Assembly (NCBI RefSeq): GCF_000321225.1
Contig: NW_004451008.1
Coordinates: 703,553-767,552, forward strand
Length of the DNA: 64,000 nucleotides
Direction: 5' to 3'
Origin: Odobenus rosmarus divergens
Taxonomy: Eukaryota > Chordata > Mammalia > Carnivora > Odobenidae
In this document: one piece after another, positions 59,625 through 64,000 of the stretch
Position numbering within the stretch: position 1 is the first letter of the stretch
Layout: every line of letters starts with the position of its first letter
Position numbers and translations under genes: made by a program
The notes under the pieces: generated by a model
Told to the model about the DNA's origin: nothing
The model's input: only the letters and a program-made list of their open reading frames with translations
Databases searched by the model: none

Positions 59625-60128
59625 GTATTGATAGTGTAGTTCAAAAAAACTGCTTGCGTGTTGCATAGGTTTCAGGTTTCACAACTGTGAAGAATTTAAA
59701 ACTTAGTATAAATTGGTCCTATCAGTAAGAGCCTTCCTTTTTAATTGTCCATGCATGCAGGGAGTTTTTGTTGAAAGTTAAAAATAGGAATTGGGTGTGC
59801 AGGTACGGTTTGCAGCGTTGTGTAACAGATTTGAGAAACCAAAGCTTTTCAGGGTGGACTAGATCTGTCCCATTTTTAAGTTTGAATGCAGTTGTGCAAC
59901 ATGAAAACTGCAGTGACATGTTATCATTTGACTGTCTCAGTAGTTTGTGATGCATCTGTTGCATGCTATGTTTTCAAAGCTCACTGCTATATTGGCTTTG
60001 AAGTAAAACTTTGCTAATAAAAGTAGGTTTTATTAAGGTCAAGAGGACATAAGGTCCAGTACTTTGGGAAAAACTAAAGTATCAACAAGTTGTCCTAGAT
60101 GTAATTGCAGAGTTCCACTATTTACACC

Positions 60129-60178
60129 TTCCTACACAATGAAAAGCAATGTAGGAAATGATTTAACTAAAATCATTT
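60129..60178. other. Two adjacent perfect hairpins in EIF4A2 intron 4
   Basis: TTCCTACA (60129-60136) pairs with TGTAGGAA (60150-60157) over a 13-base loop. AAATGATTT (60156-60164) pairs with AAATCATTT (60170-60178) over a 5-base loop. No known snoRNA boxes were recognised. Confidence 0.5.
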
Positions 60179-60417
60179 AATTAACCTAGCTGGTATCTGG
60201 GGCAACAGGATCCCAAGTTTGACAAGGCACAAGGAAGACATGTTAAGGGCATTTTATCATGAAGCAGTTAGATCAGTCTGCATTTTAAGCTTGGAAATAG
60301 TTAAGTATTGTGCATGCATAGAAGCTATTTGCAGCCCAGATATTTGCCATATGCTTTGGAAGTTTAGGCACAGAGCCTGTAATTCTACTGGATAATAATT
60401 AAGGTTTTGGCTTTTAG

Positions 60418-60586
60418 ATCCAAAAGGTAATTCTGGCACTTGGAGACTATATGGGAGCAACTTGTCATGCCTGCATTGGTGGAACCAATGTTCGGAATGA
60501 AATGCAAAAACTGCAGGCTGAAGCACCACACATTGTTGTTGGTACACCAGGGAGAGTATTTGATATGTTAAACAGAAGATATCTTT
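60418..60586 (+). CDS. EIF4A2: EIF4A2 exon 5
   Basis: Encodes residues 117-172 plus one base, with [17 protein letters not shown] and [11 protein letters not shown] (motif Ib, TPGR). Confidence 0.97.
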
Positions 60587-60674
60587 GTAAGTATTGCTGT
60601 CCAATGAGTATAATTTACTTAAATAGTATCCCTGTGCATCTAGAGCTGATAGTATGTATGGTTTTCTTTGTCAG

Positions 60675-60784
60675 CTCCAAAATGGATCAAAATGTTTGTT
60701 TTGGATGAAGCAGATGAAATGTTGAGCCGAGGGTTTAAGGATCAAATCTATGAGATTTTCCAAAAATTAAATACGAGTATTCAG
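60675..60784 (+). CDS. EIF4A2: EIF4A2 exon 6: DEAD box
   Basis: Encodes residues 173-209. It contains [20 protein letters not shown], where DEAD coordinates Mg-ATP for hydrolysis. Donor gtgagt at 60785. Confidence 0.97.
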
Positions 60785-60967
60785 GTGAGTTTAATTTTAC
60801 TCCCTGTCCCATAGTAGGTTGGGGCTTAGGTTTAATGCAGGTGTACTGATGGATTTGTCCTTCCCCCTGCTTAAAGCAATTATAGTGAGGCAAAGACACT
60901 AGGTCTCAGTTTGAGTATTGTGAAAGTTGTGCTATTTGTGTGACCATATAATCGTTGTCTTTTTAAG

Positions 60968-61111
60968 GTTGTGTTGCTTTCTGCCACAATGCCAACTGAT
61001 GTGTTGGAAGTGACCAAAAAATTCATGAGAGATCCAATTCGAATTCTGGTGAAAAAGGAAGAATTGACCCTTGAAGGAATCAAACAGTTTTATATTAATG
61101 TTGAAAGAGAG
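60968..61111 (+). CDS. EIF4A2: EIF4A2 exon 7: SAT motif
   Basis: Encodes residues 210-257, beginning [18 protein letters not shown] couples ATP hydrolysis to unwinding. The exon passes from RecA domain 1 to domain 2. Confidence 0.97.
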
Positions 61112-61147
61112 GTAATTTAATTACTTAACATTAAGATGTAGTTCATT

Positions 61148-61253
61148 TTTTAGCCTTCTTGTATAAGCACTGTGCTAAAATTGCAGAAACTAGGATTGCC
61201 TTAGTTTTTGTAATAATGCTAGCAGAGTACACACAAGAAGAAAAGTAACTGCA
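61148..61253 (+). ncRNA. MIR1248: miR-1248-like hairpin within SNORA81
   Basis: The 5' hairpin of SNORA81 corresponds to the human miR-1248 precursor. The 5p-like segment ccttcttgtataagcactgt lies at about 61154. Whether a true miRNA is made here cannot be told from sequence. Confidence 0.4.
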
Positions 61254-61328
61254 CTAGATTGTAAAGACTGGGGTGGACCTCTTTCTTAATGTCCAGTGTC
61301 CTTTGTCTTAAGATTTGGTGCAATATGT
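61151..61328 (+). ncRNA. SNORA81: SNORA81 (H/ACA snoRNA) in intron 7
   Basis: Two-hairpin H/ACA RNA of about 178 bases with a purine-rich hinge near 61235-61247. The 3' box reads ATA (61323-61325) three bases before the end, in place of ACA. Placement and text match SNORA81/HBI-61 as I recall it. The ends are set by box spacing. Confidence 0.75.
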
Positions 61329-61413
61329 CTTGGTTAGGCCTAACAGAATGAATTTCTAATGAACCTGAATTGGAAACTAGATTTTAATAACTGTTAACTT
61401 TGAAAAATTGTAG

Positions 61414-61724
<311 letters not shown>

Positions 61725-61749
61725 CAGTAAAATTAAATAGTTGATTTGA

Positions 61750-62052
<303 letters not shown>

Positions 62053-62055
62053 TAG

Positions 62056-62178
<123 letters not shown>

Positions 62179-62614
62179 TGAGTAGGTGGCATTTTGGCTG
62201 TTATTGTATTGGCAAAATGAATTCATGTGTGGCTTTTCTACGGATTGATTTGTTTGAAAGGTAACTTCGTATCAGGAAAGCAGAAAGACTTAGTAACTTG
62301 GTAAGATGTAACTAAAATCGTACTTGGGAAGATTGGTCAACTACAGTGGGAAAACAGTTGTAAATGTTGCCCAAATTGTGGACTTACTACATACAGATCA
62401 GGTGGTTTAGATCTGTTGGTCTTAGCTTTTGAGTTTTTAGTGAAGTTCTTGTGTCCATGTGCTTTCTTGGTGATTCCTCTGTAGTTGGGATTTTCTTGGT
62501 GTTGTCTGGTAGCAATTTGAGCAGACCCTGGTTTAGTTATAGTGGCTTTATCCCTAAGTAAATTGAACTGTACTTTGTTATATGATGTAAAAAAAGACTT
62601 TTTAAAAAATACAG

Positions 62615-62735
62615 GAGTCGATAGCAGCAGTTGATGACGAGATGGCGCTCAGAAACGGCGTTGACGTAATTTAGGACGTGGAATCATAAGCGAAACAGCA
62701 CACTGTTTGAATAAAGAGCGAGTCGGTATTTATAT
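62615..62735 (+). other. EIF4A2: Candidate alternative terminal exon in EIF4A2 intron 10
   Basis: Acceptor-like tttttaaaaaatacag ends at 62614. The following ~110 bases hold about ten CpG in a CpG-poor intron, and AATAAA sits at 62710-62715 followed by a T-rich stretch. Spliced from exon 10 it would add R-S-R and then a TAG stop, giving a protein cut within motif VI and lacking exon 11. Confidence 0.5.
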
Positions 62736-63432
62736 TTGTTTTTCTTTTGTCATGATTATTTGATATTTTTAAGTTGTTCCAGCCAAGGCATTTTTGTACG
62801 TTAGTCTCTTAGGCGGTTTGTGTTGTCTGGTTTCTATCAGGAAGGTAGAAAGCTGTTCTGGAGGTAAACACGTTTGAGTTAATTTTGAGTTCAACGTGTG
62901 AAACTGAGCAAAAAAGCAGTGATAAGTTTGGGTCACCATACCAAATACTTGTTTTCCCACTGGAAAAAGTTGTAAGTTTTAGACAATAGTTAACCTTGCA
63001 GCATTTGTATTTACAGTTTACAGTTCCAGAGGTGCGTCGAAATGGATTTACATAACTGTTCTTTTTGTTTTATCCCTGGTGTTTACATCTGTCCCAGGCT
63101 GACATCTGCTCTTGGCTGGCCCACTTTGGTATGGGCTTTAATTTCATTACCCCAAACACAATACTGTCATCTGCTTTAAAAGTAATGCTCAAGACACCTG
63201 ATAAAATCTCATTTTGCAGCCAGACAAGCCTTGAATCCTTTTGGCACTAACTGCAAAGGAAGATTTTTTTCTCTAGATATTGATTAGCAGCTAGTGCGCT
63301 CCAATTAGAAGCACGAACTATAACCCTATTAAGTAAACAGCAGCTGATGGTTAACAAGTGGATCATCATGTTCAGTAGTTCATTCATACTCAAGTAACAT
63401 TCTAATTGCTCTGATTTCTTTTTCTTACACAG

Positions 63433-63577
63433 AATTGGCAGAGGGGGTCGATTTGGGAGGAAAGGTGTGGCTATAAACTTTGTTACTGAAGAAGACAAGA
63501 GGATTCTTCGTGACATTGAGACTTTCTACAATACTACAGTGGAGGAAATGCCAATGAATGTGGCTGACCTTATTTAA
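63433..63577 (+). CDS. EIF4A2: EIF4A2 exon 11: C-terminus and stop
   Basis: Encodes the rest of R360 to I407, with [32 protein letters not shown] and MPMNVADLI, then TAA at 63575-63577. Intron 10 before it (62178-63432) is the longest coding-region intron after the first. Confidence 0.97.
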
Positions 63578-64000
63578 TTCCTGGGATGAGATAGTTTTGA
63601 ATGCAGTGCTCGCTGTTGCTGAATAGGCGATCACAACGTGCATTGTGCTTCTTTCTTTGGGAATATTTGAATCTTGTCTCAATGCTCATAACGGATCAGA
63701 AATACAGATTTTGATAGCAAAGCGACTTTAGTCGTGAGCTCTTGTGAGGAAAGGCATTGGCTTTATCCTCTTTAGAGTCAGACTGTTGGGGTTGGGTATA
63801 AAAGATGGGGTCTGTAAAATCTTTCTTTCTTAGAAATTTATTTCCTAGTTCTGTAGAAATGGTTGTATTAGATGTTCTCTAGCATTTAATAATATACTTG
63901 TGGACTAAAAGATATAAGTGCTGTATAAAATCAGCCAATTATGTTAAACTAGCATATCTGCCTTTATTGTGTTTGTCATTAGCCTGAATAGAAAGGCCTT
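63578..64000 (+). other. EIF4A2: EIF4A2 3' UTR, incomplete
   Basis: Starts after the stop and continues to the window edge. No AATAAA is seen up to 64000, so the cleavage site lies outside. Confidence 0.85.

Noticed and set aside
59650..60400. A second SNORA63-type gene in EIF4A2 intron 4
   Set aside because: I looked for an E3-like H/ACA core with an ACA box and did not find a convincing match, only the tandem hairpins reported.

Overview
This is a mammalian nuclear window carrying two complete protein-coding genes on the + strand: kininogen 1 (KNG1, about 1180-25390) and eIF4A2 (EIF4A2, about 58060 to beyond the right edge). The non-coding DNA is full of tRNA-derived SINEs of the carnivore Can-SINE type (GGCGCCTGGGTGGCTCAG heads, TCTC-rich 3' parts, AAATAAATAAA tails). 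The canid-specific and feliform SINE subtypes that I know are not seen, so a non-canid caniform carnivore (seal, bear or mustelid group) is the most likely source. The species itself cannot be named from what I see.

KNG1: eleven exons were placed from reading frame, GT-AG splice sites and family resemblance. Exon 1 gives the signal peptide and exons 1-9 give the heavy chain with three cystatin-like domains. Exon lengths 85-173-108 occur twice in a row (exons 3-5 and 6-8), the footprint of an internal duplication. Exon 10 holds intact kallidin/bradykinin, the histidine-rich region and the HMW light chain. An internal donor in exon 10 plus exon 11 gives the short LMW light chain. Predicted lengths are 622 aa (HMW) and 426 aa (LMW). 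Introns hold L1, MIR, MER5, MLT1 and Can-SINE copies.

25400-57500 is a roughly 32 kb intergenic region with no gene I can support. It holds nested SINEs with clear target-site duplications, antisense L1 pieces, MLT1/MaLR LTRs, an ERV1-like LTR, a Tigger-type DNA transposon with TIRs, and two decayed coding-looking stretches (43550-44450 on the - strand, 51830-52640 on the + strand) that may be processed pseudogenes.

EIF4A2: a CpG island (about 57580-58830) with a TATA box precedes eleven coding exons that encode a 407-aa DEAD-box helicase with all motifs intact. Its introns carry snoRNAs recognisable as SNORD2, SNORA81 (which contains the miR-1248-like hairpin), SNORA63 and SNORA4. Intron 10 contains an unexpected CpG-rich island with a splice acceptor, an early stop and AATAAA, which looks like an alternative terminal exon. 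The two genes share no pathway: KNG1 encodes a secreted plasma protein and EIF4A2 a translation factor that also hosts snoRNAs. Their adjacency fits the known mammalian order (HRG-KNG1-EIF4A2 on human 3q27).
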